Part shown: piece by piece, positions 1-11,040 of the stretch | How the letters are laid out: each line of letters begins with the position of its first letter | Numbering within the stretch: position 1 is the stretch's first letter | From: Leptodactylus fallax | Lineage: Eukaryota > Chordata > Amphibia > Anura > Leptodactylidae | NCBI GenBank assembly: GCA_947044405.1 | Contig: CAMRHE010000360.1 | Span: 1,931,228-1,995,227 of the forward strand | Direction of reading: 5' to 3' | DNA length: 64,000 nt | Translations under genes and position numbers: made by a program | The notes under the pieces: model-generated | Told to the model about the DNA's origin: nothing | Database searches by the model: none | What the model saw: only the letters and a program-made list of their open reading frames with translations

Positions 1-190
1 GCATAAGCTACTGTGTGGGGGCCCACTGTGAAGCATAAACTTCTGTGTGGGGCCCCACTGTAAAGCATATACTACTGTGTGGTGCCCCACTGTGAAGCAT
101 ATACTACTATGTGGGGGCCATTCTGGAGCATACAGTACTATCTGGGGGCCACTTCAGATCAAATTGTACTATGTGGGGGCCCTTCACTAT
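1..190 (+). repeat. 31-bp minisatellite, truncated by window edge
   Basis: About six diverged units share a core like 'tactgtgtggggcccc' followed by 'actgtgaagcata'. The motif and spacing match the arrays at 5427-6057 (same strand) and 38330-38650, 45779-46163 and 53331-54200 (opposite strand). Only the end of the array is inside the window. It has no coding potential. Confidence 0.75.
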
Positions 191-774
191 TTATATCACA
201 CAGTATGTGTTTTATAGCAGACATGTGATATTATTACAGGCTGTAATAACATTGCACGGTCACTATAAAACAGATCCTGATTAATTTAAGGTTAAATTGC
301 CGTGTTGGCACTTTGCGGTAAGTTAGTGGGTTTTGGGTTGTAGTCTGGGCACTCGGTCTCTAAAAGGTTCGCCATCACTGCTATAAGATATAGGCACCCA
401 AAAATTTGGTCATTACAAAATGCATCTCACCCTGCAAACAACAAGCCCTCATATGGCTACATCACCAGGAAAATAAAAAAGATATAGCATGTGCAATGTG
501 AAGACAAAAACCCCCAAAATCGCCAAATCATTAGAACAAAACTGGCTGCGGCAGGAAGGGAATGTATAAGCTGTGCGAGCCTATATCAGGGGACAAACTC
601 AGATTTAGACCTTACAAGGGATAATAAACCAGAAGTGACCCCCAGAGTGACCCCCCAATCATAGGAGCTACTGGGGATATAGTAGGGAATTTAGTGTACC
701 CAATGTACTCCGCACAGCTTACCTATTCACTCTTCACCATCCGCTGTGTATTCACGTCTGGGATACTAATGCTC
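191..774. other. No gene or recognised repeat
   Basis: Unique-looking, moderately AT-rich sequence. No open frame resembles a known protein. The phrase near 340-375 about 'ctcggtctctaaaaggttcgcc' resembles the edge of a dispersed transposon, but no matching partner end was found here. Confidence 0.5.
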
Positions 775-869
775 ACTACACCCCCTGATAAATTCTATGA
801 GGGGTGCAGTTTTCAAAATGGGGTCATTCCCTAGGGGATTCCACTTTACTGGTACTTTAGAGGCTCTGC

Positions 870-1920
870 AAATATGTCATGGCGTCCAGATACCAAACAT
901 CTAAATATATACTTCAAAAGCCACATAGCTCTCCTTCCCTTCTGCGCCCTACTGTATGCCGAAACTGCAGTTTATGTCCCCATGTATGACACTGGTGTAC
1001 CCAGGATAATGTACTTAAAGCCATATGTGGGTATAAACTGCTGTTTGGGCACAGAAGGGAAGGAGCGCTATTTTGGTTTTTGGAGCACAGACTTAGACGG
1101 TTTGGTTTTTGGACGCCATGACACTTTTGCAGAGCCCTGAAATGCAACTAAAATGGAATCCCCTGACATGTGACCCCATTTTGTAAACTACACCCCTGAA
1201 GGAATTTATCCAGGGGTACAGTGAGCATGTTTAACCCCCAAGTGTTGTATTAATTAATTTTCCAGAAATTAATACGCAGCTGATGGTGAAAGGTGAAAAT
1301 GACAATTTTTCCAGGTCATTTCAGTGCGTAATATGTTGTGCCTGGCTTATATCAGAGATGAACGCTCCAAAAGCTGATGTGCCTGGGATACCTGCTTAAC
1401 AGGTTTTGGAGTGTGTGTCTCTGGTGACACAAGTTGGGTACAACATATCGGGCACTGAAATAGCGTATCTATAGAAAAATTGCAATTTTCGCTTTCCATT
1501 ATCAGCTGCGCATTCATTTCTGGAAATTAAAATTAATGCAACGCTCAAGGGTTAAAAATGCTCGCTACCCCACTTGATAAATCCCTTGAAGGGTGTAGTT
1601 TCCAAAATGGGATCAGATGTCTGCAGATTCCACTTTACTGCCAAATCAGGGGCTCTGCAAAAGTGGCATGATGTCCAAAAAGCAAACTGTGCTCCAAAAA
1701 CCAAAATAGCGCTCCTTCCCTTCTGTGCCCGGCTGTGCCCAAACAGCAGTTTATACCCACATATGGCATTAAGTTTGTTATCCTGGGTACACCAGTGTCA
1801 TACATGTGGGCATAAACTGCAGTTTGGACACACAAGAGGGCGCAGATATCAAGGAGTGTTTTGAAGTGCAGATTTAGATTGTTGGTTTTTGGACACAATG
1901 TCACATTTGTAGAGACTGTA
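870..1920. repeat. Long imperfect inverted repeat (foldback), centre near 1395
   Basis: The left arm (about 870-1390) reads as the reverse complement of the right arm (about 1400-1920). Matching blocks include 'ccatatgtgggtataaactg' near 1020 against 'cagtttatacccacatatgg' near 1748, and 'cagaaattaatacgcagctg' near 1263 against 'cagctgcgcattcatttctg' near 1503. Each arm also contains a smaller palindrome (centres near 1005 and 1783). Open frames on both strands here mirror each other because of this symmetry and are not genes. It is probably a non-autonomous foldback DNA transposon. Confidence 0.8.
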
Positions 1921-3600
1921 AAAATGCACCTACAAAATGGGGTTATTTCTTGGGGAATTCCAATTTAGTGGCACCTCCAGGGCTCTGCAAAAACAACATG
2001 GCGTCCAGAAAATCCCTCTAAATCTGTACTCCAAAAGCTAAAAAGCGCAGTGCTCCTTCCCTTCTGAGCCCTGCTCTGTGCCCAAGCAGCAGTTTATACC
2101 CACATATACAACTTCTTTCTACCCGGGATATCCCACTTAATAGTTTTAGGAGTTTATGTCTCTGATGAGACAAACTGGGCGCAAGATAATGGGCACCGAA
2201 ATAGCATATTTCTTTAAAAATTTAAATTTTCACTTTGTACATTATTGGCAGGAAGCACTCCTGGGCTCAAAATGATAATACCCCTTGATAAATTCCTTGT
2301 GGGCTGTAGTTTCTAAAATGGGATCACTTATGAGGGGTTTCCATGGTATTGGTACTTTAGGGGCTCTGCAAATATGACACGGCAACTGAAAACTATTCCA
2401 GCAAAATCTGCCCTCCAAAAGCCAAATAGCGCTGTTTCCATTCCGAGCCCCACCATGTTCCCATACAGCAGATTATAATCACATATGGGGCATTTCTGTG
2501 TTCAGAAGAAATTGTATAACAAACTGTGAGGTGTTTTTTCTTCTTTGTCCTCTTGTGAAAATAAAACAATTGGCACTATATTGACGGTTTATTAGAGAAA
2601 AAGTAATTTTTCATTTTCACGTCCCAATGTTAATAAAATCTGTGAAACAGCTGTAGGGTCAAACTGCTCACTATATCCCTTGATATGTTCTGTGAGGGGT
2701 GTAGTTTCCAAAATGGGGTCACTTTTGGGGGGTTTCTATTGTACTGGTACTTTAGGGGCTCTGCAAATGAGACATGGCACCTGAAAACTATTCCAGCAAA
2801 ATCTGCCCTCCAAGAGCTAAATAGCGCTACTTCCATCCTGAGCCCCCCCCCCCCCCATGTATTCATACAGCAGATTATGACCAAATATGGGGTATTGCCG
2901 TGTTCAGGAGAAATTGTGTAACTGTGTGATGCTTTTTCTCCTTTAACCCCTTGTGAAAATGAAAACTTTGTGGATAAAGTGACATTTTAGTAATTTTTCA
3001 TTTACACATCTCAATGTTAATAAAATCTGTGAAAAGGTTGTTGGGTCAAAATGCTCACTATACCCCTTGATAAATTCTGTGAGGGGTATAGTTTACAAAA
3101 TGGGATCACTTTTATGGGGGTTTCCTTTGTATTGGTACTTTAGGGGCTCTGCAAATGAGACATGGCACCTGAAAACTATTCCAGCAAAATCTGCTTTTCT
3201 AACGCCCAGTGTCGCTCCTTACCTTCCGTGCACTGCCATGTGCCTAAACATCAGCTTACACCCACATGTGAGGTATTTCTGTGCTCGGGAGAAATTGCAT
3301 AACAAATTGTGAGCTGTATTTCCTCTTTAACCCTTTGTGAATGTGTTAATTTTAGGGTTAAATGAATGTATTATTGAAAAAAAATGAAATGTCTAAATTT
3401 CATCTCCATATTATTTTAATTTCCGTGAAATGCTTAAAGGGATAACAAACTTCCCAAATGCTGTTTTGAATTATTTCAGGGGTGCAGTTTTGAAAATGGG
3501 GTGATTCGTGGGGGTTTCTAATATATAAGTCTTTATAATCCCCTTCAGAATTGAAGTGGTCCCTAAAAAATTAGTTTGGGAAATTTTCTTGTAAATTTGG
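1921..3600 (+). repeat. Diverged direct copies of a ~390-bp repeat
   Basis: A block beginning 'ccccttgataaattctgtga', followed by 'gtagtttccaaaatggg', 'tactttaggggctctgcaaa' and 'ccagcaaaatctgc', recurs at about 2280, 2680 and 3063, with weaker relatives at about 1930 and 3470. The same block forms the arms of the inverted repeat at 870-1920, so both derive from one family. The spacing is about 380-400 bp. The copies are too diverged for recent amplification, and short open frames do not persist between copies. Confidence 0.7.
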
Positions 3601-4050
3601 AAAATCGCTCCTACGCTTGTCAGCTTTATAATGTCCAAAATACATTAAAGGACGATTAAAAGATCATGCCGTTATAAAGCAGAGATATGATAATATTTAT
3701 TAATGTATTTGTGGGATATGACTATCTGTTTGAAAAACAGACCATTTCACATTTTGAAAATTGCGATTTTTTTTTCCAAATTTCCATCAAATTTCGTATT
3801 TTTTTTATAAATAAATACAAAAATATTGATCAATGTTTACTACTAACATTAAGTACAATGTGTTTTTTTTACCAGTATAAAGTTGCTGGCCATTTATAAA
3901 TAGTATTGTCAATAATTAAATAATTCTGAGCCACAAATCTCTGCCTTTATCATGCTTTTTTTTTTATTGGTGTTCATTAGTGGGTGAAGAAATAAGGGGC
4001 ATATTTGCCGTTCTCTTCAAAGTAGAAAATAACAGGCCTTTTTGCCCTTT
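3601..4050. other. AT-rich spacer, no feature
   Basis: AT-rich sequence with T and A runs near 3765-3880 and 3955. No gene, RNA or repeat boundary could be supported. Confidence 0.5.
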
Positions 4051-4059
4051 ACAATTAAG

Positions 4060-4945
4060 TTTTTTCATTGAACAGTATGTCAGACAGAGAAGCGAGAGGC
4101 CCTGCACAGGGGAGGGCCACAGGCCTAAATGTTTCTGGCGCAGGCACAGGTCGCAGCAGAGTAATGGGGCGTGGCAGCAGGGGTCAGTTACAGAGGCCTG
4201 ATCTCCCAGTGTCAAGTAGTGGTCGTGTCTTCACCAGCAACCCAACGGTTGTAGACTGGTTGACTTGATCATCCAATTCATCCCAAGTCACATCAGACAC
4301 CCCCAGCCAAGAGTCGGTGGGTTCGTCAGACACAACCCTTAGTTGGCATGGCCCGGCAGCAGGCCCTGTGCCCTCACCTGTCCTCAACCTGCCTCTGTCC
4401 TTTTCTGTTCCTTCAGCTAGAGAACTACTCTATGCTGTGGGCTCAGATCCACTGTACAGTGAGGAGGAGGTACTAGAGGACAGTCAGCATGAGACATCCG
4501 CCGCTTCCTCCGGTAGGTGGGTAAGTAGTGATGAGGAGATTGGCGTGGGAGCTGGTGTTGAGGAAGACATCAGTGACCTGTAGACAGTAGTGGATGACAA
4601 TGTAGCCGATCATAATTGGGAGCTGGGTGACAAAGGGGCCTCATCGTCATCAGGAGAAGAGAGTTGCAGCTTGTGCATGAGGCAGCGGGGGAGTCAGCAG
4701 GGTGGCAGCAATGGGAGGTCGGGAGCTAAAAGTGCTTGGGGTAGACAACCCGCTTCGCAGCAGCCTACCTGCCCGGAAAGCAGTGGTGCAGGGGTTCATG
4801 GAGGCAGTGGCAGTAGCAGTCAGTTAGTGCAGAGTCTTGGGGGTAAAATCACCTACTCGGCGGTGTGGCACGGGGAGGTGAAAATGGCCATGTATTCAAT
4901 CTGTGGGCAGAAGGTAAAGCGGTACTTGGTATTTGTTGGGTGATC
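4060..4945 (+). pseudogene. Remnant of a hAT/BED-type transposase N-terminal region
   Basis: Three broken frames on the plus strand (around 4068-4268, 4317-4583 and 4590-4943) read as one low-complexity Ser/Gly/Glu-rich protein. It ends in a stretch containing 'VWHGEVKMAMYSICGQKV', which resembles the W...C-x2-C start of a BED zinc finger as found near the N-terminus of many hAT transposases. Stops and frame changes separate the pieces, and the catalytic region is absent. Downstream sequence switches to a palindromic repeat at about 4975. The family assignment is an inference from motif pattern only; it could instead be a remnant of another domesticated zinc-finger gene. Confidence 0.4.
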
Positions 4946-4974
4946 TCACAAGATCCATCTCGCGAGGTTTGCCT

Positions 4975-5345
4975 GCCAGTTTTACTCCAACAAACTACTA
5001 TTATTATACTCTGGGGTCTTTTCTGACCCCAAAGTATAATGTTCAGATGCCCCGGGGGAGGTGAAAAAAATAAAATGGTCTTACTTAATTCTCCTGTGCT
5101 CCAACACAAATTCCTGCTGTCTTCAGCTCTTTTCAATGATATCACAGACGGCACGTGGGTCCAGCTGGCATAATTGACGCGCAATTATGCTGACTTAACC
5201 CACGTTTGTGATGTCACTGAAGACAGCAGGAAATAGCACTGGAGCACAGGAGAGGTAAGTAAGACAGTTTTTTTTTTACTTCCTCTGGGCCTCTGAACAT
5301 TATACTCTAGGTTCTTAAGTCCAGTCTGGGTCCAGAGTATAATGA
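4975..5345. repeat. Palindromic (foldback) repeat, copy 1
   Basis: 'cctgctgtcttcag' near 5112 is mirrored by 'ctgaagacagcagg' near 5217, and 'ctcctgtgctcca' near 5091 by 'tggagcacaggag' near 5240. A terminal hairpin near 4995-5040 pairs 'attatactctggggtc' with 'gaccccaaagtataat'. The same hairpin and architecture recur near 46185. The 31-bp minisatellite begins 80 bp downstream. Probably a non-autonomous DNA element; no coding sequence. Confidence 0.7.
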
Positions 5346-5426
5346 TAGTTCATGAGTCATGATCCCCAAAAATTTTCGGGTTCTCCTGAACCCAAAATTT
5401 TTGTAATATTTGCACCAATCACCATA

Positions 5427-6057
5427 GGGAACATTATATTGTGTGAAGGGGCCGCTATGGGACATTATACTGTGTGGAGGGTCTGCTATATGACTTTATA
5501 CTGTGTGGAGGGGCCACTATGGGACATTATACTGTGTGGAGGGGCCACTATGGGACATTATACTGTGTGGAGGAGCCGCTATGGGACTTTATACTGTGTG
5601 GAGTGGCCGCTATATGACTTTATACTGTGTGGGGGAGCCACTGTGGCACATTATACTGTGTGAAGGGGCTGCCATGGGACATTATACTGTGTGGAGGGGC
5701 CGCAGTGGGACCTTATAGTGTGTGGAGGTGCCACTGTAGGGCATTATACTGTGTGGAGGGTCCGCTCTGGGAAATTATACTGTGTGAAGGGTCTGTTATA
5801 TGACTTTATACTAGGTGGAGGGGCCGCTATTGGACATTATACTGTGTGGAGTGGCCGCTATATCACTTTATACTGTGTGGAGGGGCCACTGTGGCACATT
5901 ATACTGTGTGGAGGGTCTGCTATGGGACATTATACTGTGTGACGGAGTCTATATGGGACATTATACTGTGTGGAGGGTCTGCTATGGGACATTATACTGT
6001 GTGAAGGAACCTATATGGGACATTATACTGTGTAAAGGAGCCTATATGGGACATATA
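5427..6057 (+). repeat. 31-bp minisatellite, about 20 units
   Basis: Units contain 'gacattatactgtgtggagg' followed by 'ggccactatgg', with exact 31-bp spacing in the cleanest part (5520-5560). Variant units replace 'gacatt' with 'gacttt'. Because 31 is not a multiple of 3, the repeat cycles through all three frames and gives open frames made of 'HYTVWRG'-like and 'DIILCGG'-like peptides. These are a consequence of the repeat, not genes. Confidence 0.9.
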
Positions 6058-6206
6058 CAGTATATATACATATATCAGTGAATTATGTGAGTGGGTATAT
6101 AGATGAGACATTTGAGGAAAGGATATGATGGGTTAGAAGATGGCCAGCCTGTCCAACCAGAGCAGAATCAGGTCCTGTAGTCCCCCATATGTTGCAGCCA
6201 TGTATA

Positions 6207-6666
6207 ACTAAGACTAAGTTCACATTTGCGCTGGAGTCTCCAGAAACCACTGAAAATCGGCGGATACAGAAGTCCTGCATGGAGAAATTTTCTCTCAGCC
6301 AATTTCAAGAAGACCTTTCACGTCCTCTGGCACCCTCTGACAGTACAATGCTATGTAAGAGTATTGTCATGGGGGCTTTCCTTACCGCCCAGCAATGACG
6401 CTGATCAGCAAGGACCTCCCTTCTCACAATGGTGACATATCTGTGCCGAAACTACCAGCACCAATATCTCCAGCACCCGGGTGCACATTGGGAAAGCTTT
6501 CTAGCGGTATATAATACTGCAGGTGCCAGTGGATGTGAAAGCTCCTCTTTCAGTTTTGAAATGGTGGATGCCATTCTAGTCAATGGGGTCCGCCGATGTC
6601 TGTGTGTAACCTCTAAAACAGTCGACCCAAACGATGGAGAGACGGAGCAGATGTGAATCTAGACTA
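6207..6666. mobile_element. MITE-like element with inverted termini
   Basis: The left end 'ctaagactaagttcacattt' near 6207 matches the reverse complement of the right end 'gatgtgaatctagactaag' near 6649. The ~460-bp body has no transposase. The inverted ends and size fit a non-autonomous DNA transposon. Target-site duplication was not resolved. Confidence 0.55.
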
Positions 6667-7714
6667 AGAGTTTTCAATTCATTTTAAAATGACAGTTTTT
6701 ATCTGGCTTCATCATTTACATATACAGTGGGGAAAAAAAAGTATTTAGTCAGCCACCAATTGTGCAAGTTCTCCCACTTAAAAAGATGAGGCCGTCCTGT
6801 AATTGACATCATAGGTAGACCTCGACTATGAGAGACAAAATGAGAAAACAAATCCAGAAAATCACATTGTCTGATTTTTAAAGAATTTATTTGCAAATTA
6901 TGGTGGAAAATAAGTATTTGGTCAATAACAAAAGTTAATCTCAATACTTTGTTCTATATCCTTTGTTGGCAATGACAGAGGTCAAACGTTTTCTGTAAGT
7001 CTTCACAAGGTTGGCACACACTGTTGCTGGTATGTTGGCCCATTCCTGCATGCAGATCTCCTCTAGAGCAGGGATGTTTTGGGGCTGTCGCTGGTCAACA
7101 CGGACTTTCAACTCCCTCCAAAGGTTTTCTATGGGGTTGAGATCTGGAGACTGGCTAGGCCACTCCAGGACCTTGAAATGCTTCTTACGAAGCCACTCCT
7201 TCGTTGTCCTGGCAGTGTGTTTGGGATCATTGTCATGCTGAATGACCCAGCCACGTTTCATCTTCAATGCCCTTGCTGATGGACGGAGGTTAGCACTTAA
7301 AATCTCACAATACATGGCCCCATTCATTCTTTCATGTACACGGATCAGTCGTCCTGGTCCCTTTGCAGAGAAACAGCCCCAAAGCATGATGTTGCCCCCC
7401 CCCCATGTTTCACAGTAGGTATGGTGTTCTTTGGATGCAACTCAGCATTCACTCTCCTCCAAACACGACGAGTTGTGTTCCTACCAAACAGTTCTACTTT
7501 GGTTTCATCTGACCATATGACATTCTCCCAATACTCTTCTGGAACATCCAAATGCTCTCTAGCAAACTTCAGACGGGCCCGGATATGTACTGGCTTAAGC
7601 AGGGGGACACGTCTGGCACTGCAGGATCTGAGTCCCTGGCGGTGTAGTGTGTTACTGACGGTAGCCTTTGTTACGTTAGTCCCAGCTTTCTCCAGGTCAG
7701 TCACTAGGTCCCCC

Positions 7715-8610
7715 TGAGATGATTCTGCTTAAGTGTGGCTATAACTCAGATGTATTTTGATCTCTGGGTATAGGGTCTCCCTTCTTGCTTGCACTCATTC
7801 ATAATGTGCACAGCCTACTCATAGGTATATTGGCAGTAGTGGCCGGGCTGGAACAATAGGGCTTTGTATCCATCACAGCAGGGACCCATTGTATTCCTAC
7901 ACAGCTCTGAGTGATCAAACAAACATGCATTGTCCAGCTGCACTGGTTGACCAGATATGGCTGAAAACATTGTATCATGTCACTTGGTCTCATCTACATA
8001 CAAAGGGTCTGGACTTGAGTGGATTATTCTATGAGACCTGCTGCCGCCGGTGACCTCATTCTGGGAGGTGGCATAAAGGGTATAAAAGATGAGGTAAGAG
8101 TCAGTGGGAGGAGATTATGCTATGGAGTTTTGGGCTGAGACCATCACAGACTACAGAGTTGTTACAGACAGACCATGAGGAGATTTTTGTGATGAGACTA
8201 CTGGACTAATGCTGAGAGACTGTGTAAAGAGCATGCAGGCTGGATTACTGTTGTTGATGTCACATGCTAAAAAGCCTCCACTGGTGATCTCCACATGCTA
8301 TGTGTGAGTGTTGGACTATAGAGCCACATCCAGGATATGTGTGGTAAAGTAATTATTTCACTTTTATTCCCTTTTTATTTTAATGTACTGTATATTGTAA
8401 CTAGTAACTGTTAATGCTTGCATATATCTACATATCTGTTCTGAACTGTATATGTTAGATGTTAATACCGACCCATTTAGGGGTTAATAAATATATAAAA
8501 TTTAGAAAGCTTGTCTTGTATTTATCTGGTGAACCCGACATTCACTGGTGGTGAGTGTGGTTTTTATATGAAAGAAGACTCAGGTGTTGGCGCACAGAGG
8601 ATCTTTCACA
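7715..8610 (+). repeat. 5' LTR of element A (896 bp)
   Basis: Starts 'tgagatgattctgc' and ends 'ggatctttcaca'. It aligns throughout with both LTRs of element B. A TATA box (TATAAAA, 8081-8087) and an AATAAA signal (in 'gggttaataaatatat' near 8480) lie in the expected order for U3-R-U5. Directly after it, 'tggtggcagcagtgggat' from 8612 is the likely primer-binding site, to judge by position and by its TGG start. Confidence 0.9.
8081..8087 (+). promoter_or_regulatory. LTR TATA box
   Basis: TATAAAA within 'gggtataaaagatga' in the U3-like part of the LTR. It is conserved at the same place in the element B LTRs (for example 32114-32120), supporting a role as retrotransposon promoter. Confidence 0.65.
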
Positions 8611-8811
8611 TTGGTGGCAGCAGTGGGATTTTAGGATAAACGGCGTGTTTTGGTGACCTTTATCACTCACATGCTGGGGATTGTAGTAATCCTATGAGAC
8701 AAGCTCGGTATTAAAGCAAGCATTAAGATACAGTGAAAGTTTGATACAGTGCTGTTCCCCTCCCTTACTCTTTGTATTCTATCCTATCTTTTATTTGGCA
8801 AATACCACTGG

Positions 8812-10345
8812 ATGGCTAGTGGGCTCAGAAGCAGAGCCCCAGAACTGCTGAACCAGGCTTTTGGAGATCCTGAGCGTATGGCTGAAATGGAGGCAGCCAC
8901 AGCCATGCAGAGAATCGAGCAGAGTCCGGATTTTGGGACTAGGCCAGGAAGTGCGGCAAGCAGCCCGGTCCCAAGGATTACTTTACCAGGAGGGACCAGT
9001 AGCCCCAGCGTTGTCGGGGGAATGGCTTCATACTGGCAAATGGCCCTGCAGCAAATAGGCACCAGTGACCCTAACATATACCTGCAGGTGATGTGCCGTT
9101 TTCAGGAAATTGTAGAACGAGAACGTGAGGCAGCAAAACAGCAGGCAGATCATGGGGCAGCAGAGCGGCAGGCTGAGCGGCAGTTTCAGCTTCAGCTCAA
9201 AAAGATGGAGCTCTCCCAGCGGGCACAAACCGCCCATGCGCAAACTCCAACAACCCTGCAGAGACCCTCAAGTTGGAAGGAGAAGCCAGGCCGGAGTTCA
9301 CCACAGCCGTCTGTCGTCAGGTCGGGTGAGACAAATTATGCCCCGGGTGGTCCCTCCCCTGTCCCAAGAACTATGGGCGCCCGGGTGACCTTTCCCAAAC
9401 CCCAAGGAGTTGCCTTCAGCTGAGAGCAGGGAAGATGCAACTGAACTTCCTGCAACCCAGCTCAGCACAAATGTTATTGATGCTTTGTTCCCTCCGGTGC
9501 TAGGAGCCAATGAGATCCGGTCGGTAGACACACCCACATCTGCGGGGGCGTCTCCTTCCCAGCTTGTTAACATGTCTACTGCAGATCTCATTGAGGCCCG
9601 GTGTGAATTAACAATTGCTAATGAAGGTACTGTCAATGTAATTGCCAATGCTTGTTGTGAAAGTGTACAGGGTAGCTCTTCTGAGTCACTGGAAGCGACT
9701 TCTACTATTTCGCCCAGTGTATCTGATGAGCACCCAACTGCTGACCATGTGCCAGGTGGTTGGGTAGGCTATGGGGATCTCATGGCCGATCCAGGTGAGG
9801 GACGGACTGCTGGTAGTGCGGTGTTAGCCCGCAGCCAGAGTGCTACAAGGGTGGAGGGCGATCCGACCCTTGAACCGTTGCCTACACCACCTGGAGTCGG
9901 TGCTGAGACCGCCATGACTAGCCCCACTCCCTTTAAGCCGGAGGAGTCCGGCCGGTATGAGACATACACGTCTCTTCTGTCCAGTTCTATTCCAGGAGTG
10001 CCCACGGCCCAAGTGCAGAGGGCATGGGGTACTGGAGGTGAGATCCCAAAAGGGGGTATGTCAACTGTATTACCTGTCAATGTATTGTGGGGGGATGGTT
10101 TGGGGAAGCCTGATCTCAGTCATTTGCCCAAGGTATCACCATCACCCACCCAAGTACAGGAGGAACAGGATGTAGGTTTGGAAGCAAAGGGGGAGATGCA
10201 GAACCCCCTATAACTCTCCCAACTAGCTGCTAGTGTGGGGAAGACCCTGAGAGAGCAGGCCAAGGGTAGCCAGGAGAGCAGAGATTGCCGAGATGGGATC
10301 TCTGGAATGGTTTCCCAAGGGCCTGAGGTCATGAGTGTAAAGCTA
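8812..10345 (+). pseudogene. gag-like gene of element A, broken
   Basis: The ATG at 8812 starts 'MASGLRSRAPELL', as in element B (33458). The frame runs to 9423 through a Gln/Glu/Ala-rich coiled-coil-like segment (about residues 100-145). A ~360-bp deletion near 9408, compared with element B, removes the zinc knuckle and shifts the frame. The downstream part continues in another frame (9410-10213) and then stops. Sequence homologous to the element B open frame can be followed to about 10345, where a second deletion joins it to the LTR end. Non-functional. Confidence 0.85.
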
Positions 10346-11040
10346 CGGGATGCCCGCACTCAGAAAGCGGACCCGGAAGGGGCCACAGCGGTGTTGGCGC
10401 ACAGAGGATCTTTCACACCCCCCGTGTGGTTCTCAGATTTTTGCTCACCGTTCTTGTGATCATTTTGACCCCACGGGGTGAGATCTTGCGTGGAGCCCCT
10501 GATGGAGGGAGATTATCAGTGGTCTTGTATGTCTTCCATTTTCTAATTATTGCTCCCACAGTTGATTTCTTCACACCAAGCTGCTTGCCTATTGCAGATT
10601 CAGTCTTCCCAGCCTGGTGCAGGTCTACCATTTTGTTTCTGGTGTCCTTCCACAGCTCTTTGGTCTTCACCATAGTGGAGTTTGGAGTGTGACTGTTTGA
10701 GGTTGTGGACAGGTGTCTTTTATACTGATAACAATGTCAAACAGGAGCCATTACTACAGGTAATGAGTGGAGGACAGAGGAGCCTCTTAAAGAAGAAGTT
10801 ACAGGTATGTGAGAGCCAGAAATCTTGCTTGTTTGTAGGTGACCAAATACTTATTTTCCACCATAATTTGCAAATAAATTCTTAAAAAATTAGACAATGT
10901 GATTTTCTAGATATGTTTTCTCATTTTGTCTCTCATAGTTGAGGTCTACCTATGATGTCAATTACAGGCCGGCCTCATCTTTTTAAGTGGGAGAACTTGC
11001 ACAATTGGTGGCTGACTAAATACTTTTTTTCCCCACTGTA

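Larger units (their letters stand above)
7715..10417 (+). mobile_element. LTR retrotransposon A, deletion derivative inside Tc1
   Basis: The element begins TG at 7715 and ends CA at 10417, flanked by CCCCC on each side (7710-7714 and 10418-10422). The undisturbed Tc1 copy has 'ggt', six C and 'gtgtgg' at the same place (42698-42712), consistent with a 5-bp target duplication. It carries a full 5' LTR and gag-like remnant, but only the last ~40 bp of the 3' LTR: sequence jumps from gag-like DNA directly to the LTR terminus near 10378. A second internal deletion of about 360 bp relative to element B lies near 9408. No pol is present. It cannot transpose on its own. Confidence 0.93.
6941..10673 (-). 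pseudogene. Tc1 transposase, interrupted and frameshifted
   Basis: The start codon is on the minus strand at 10673. The N-terminal helix-turn-helix region reads down to 10418. The frame is then interrupted by 2.7 kb of LTR element and resumes from about 7709. Acidic catalytic positions are visible in 'IWSDETKVELFG' (first Asp), '[10 protein letters not shown]' (second Asp) and 'NPIENLW' (Glu), the DD34E pattern of Tc1. A run of ten C at 7395-7404 shifts the frame between the first and second Asp, and the C-terminal third is open from 7387 to the stop at 6941. It would have cut and pasted DNA at TA sites. It cannot make a functional protein now. Confidence 0.92.
6725..11038 (-). mobile_element. 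Tc1/mariner element, copy 1, split by an LTR element
   Basis: The ends are inverted repeats: 'cagtggggaaaaaaaagta' at 6725 and its complement ending 'ttttttccccactg' at 11038, flanked by TA on both sides as expected of Tc1/mariner. Removing the LTR element at 7715-10417 and one copy of its CCCCC duplication leaves about 1.6 kb, the normal Tc1 length and the length of copy 2 (41717-43316). The transposase lies on the minus strand and is broken. Confidence 0.95.
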
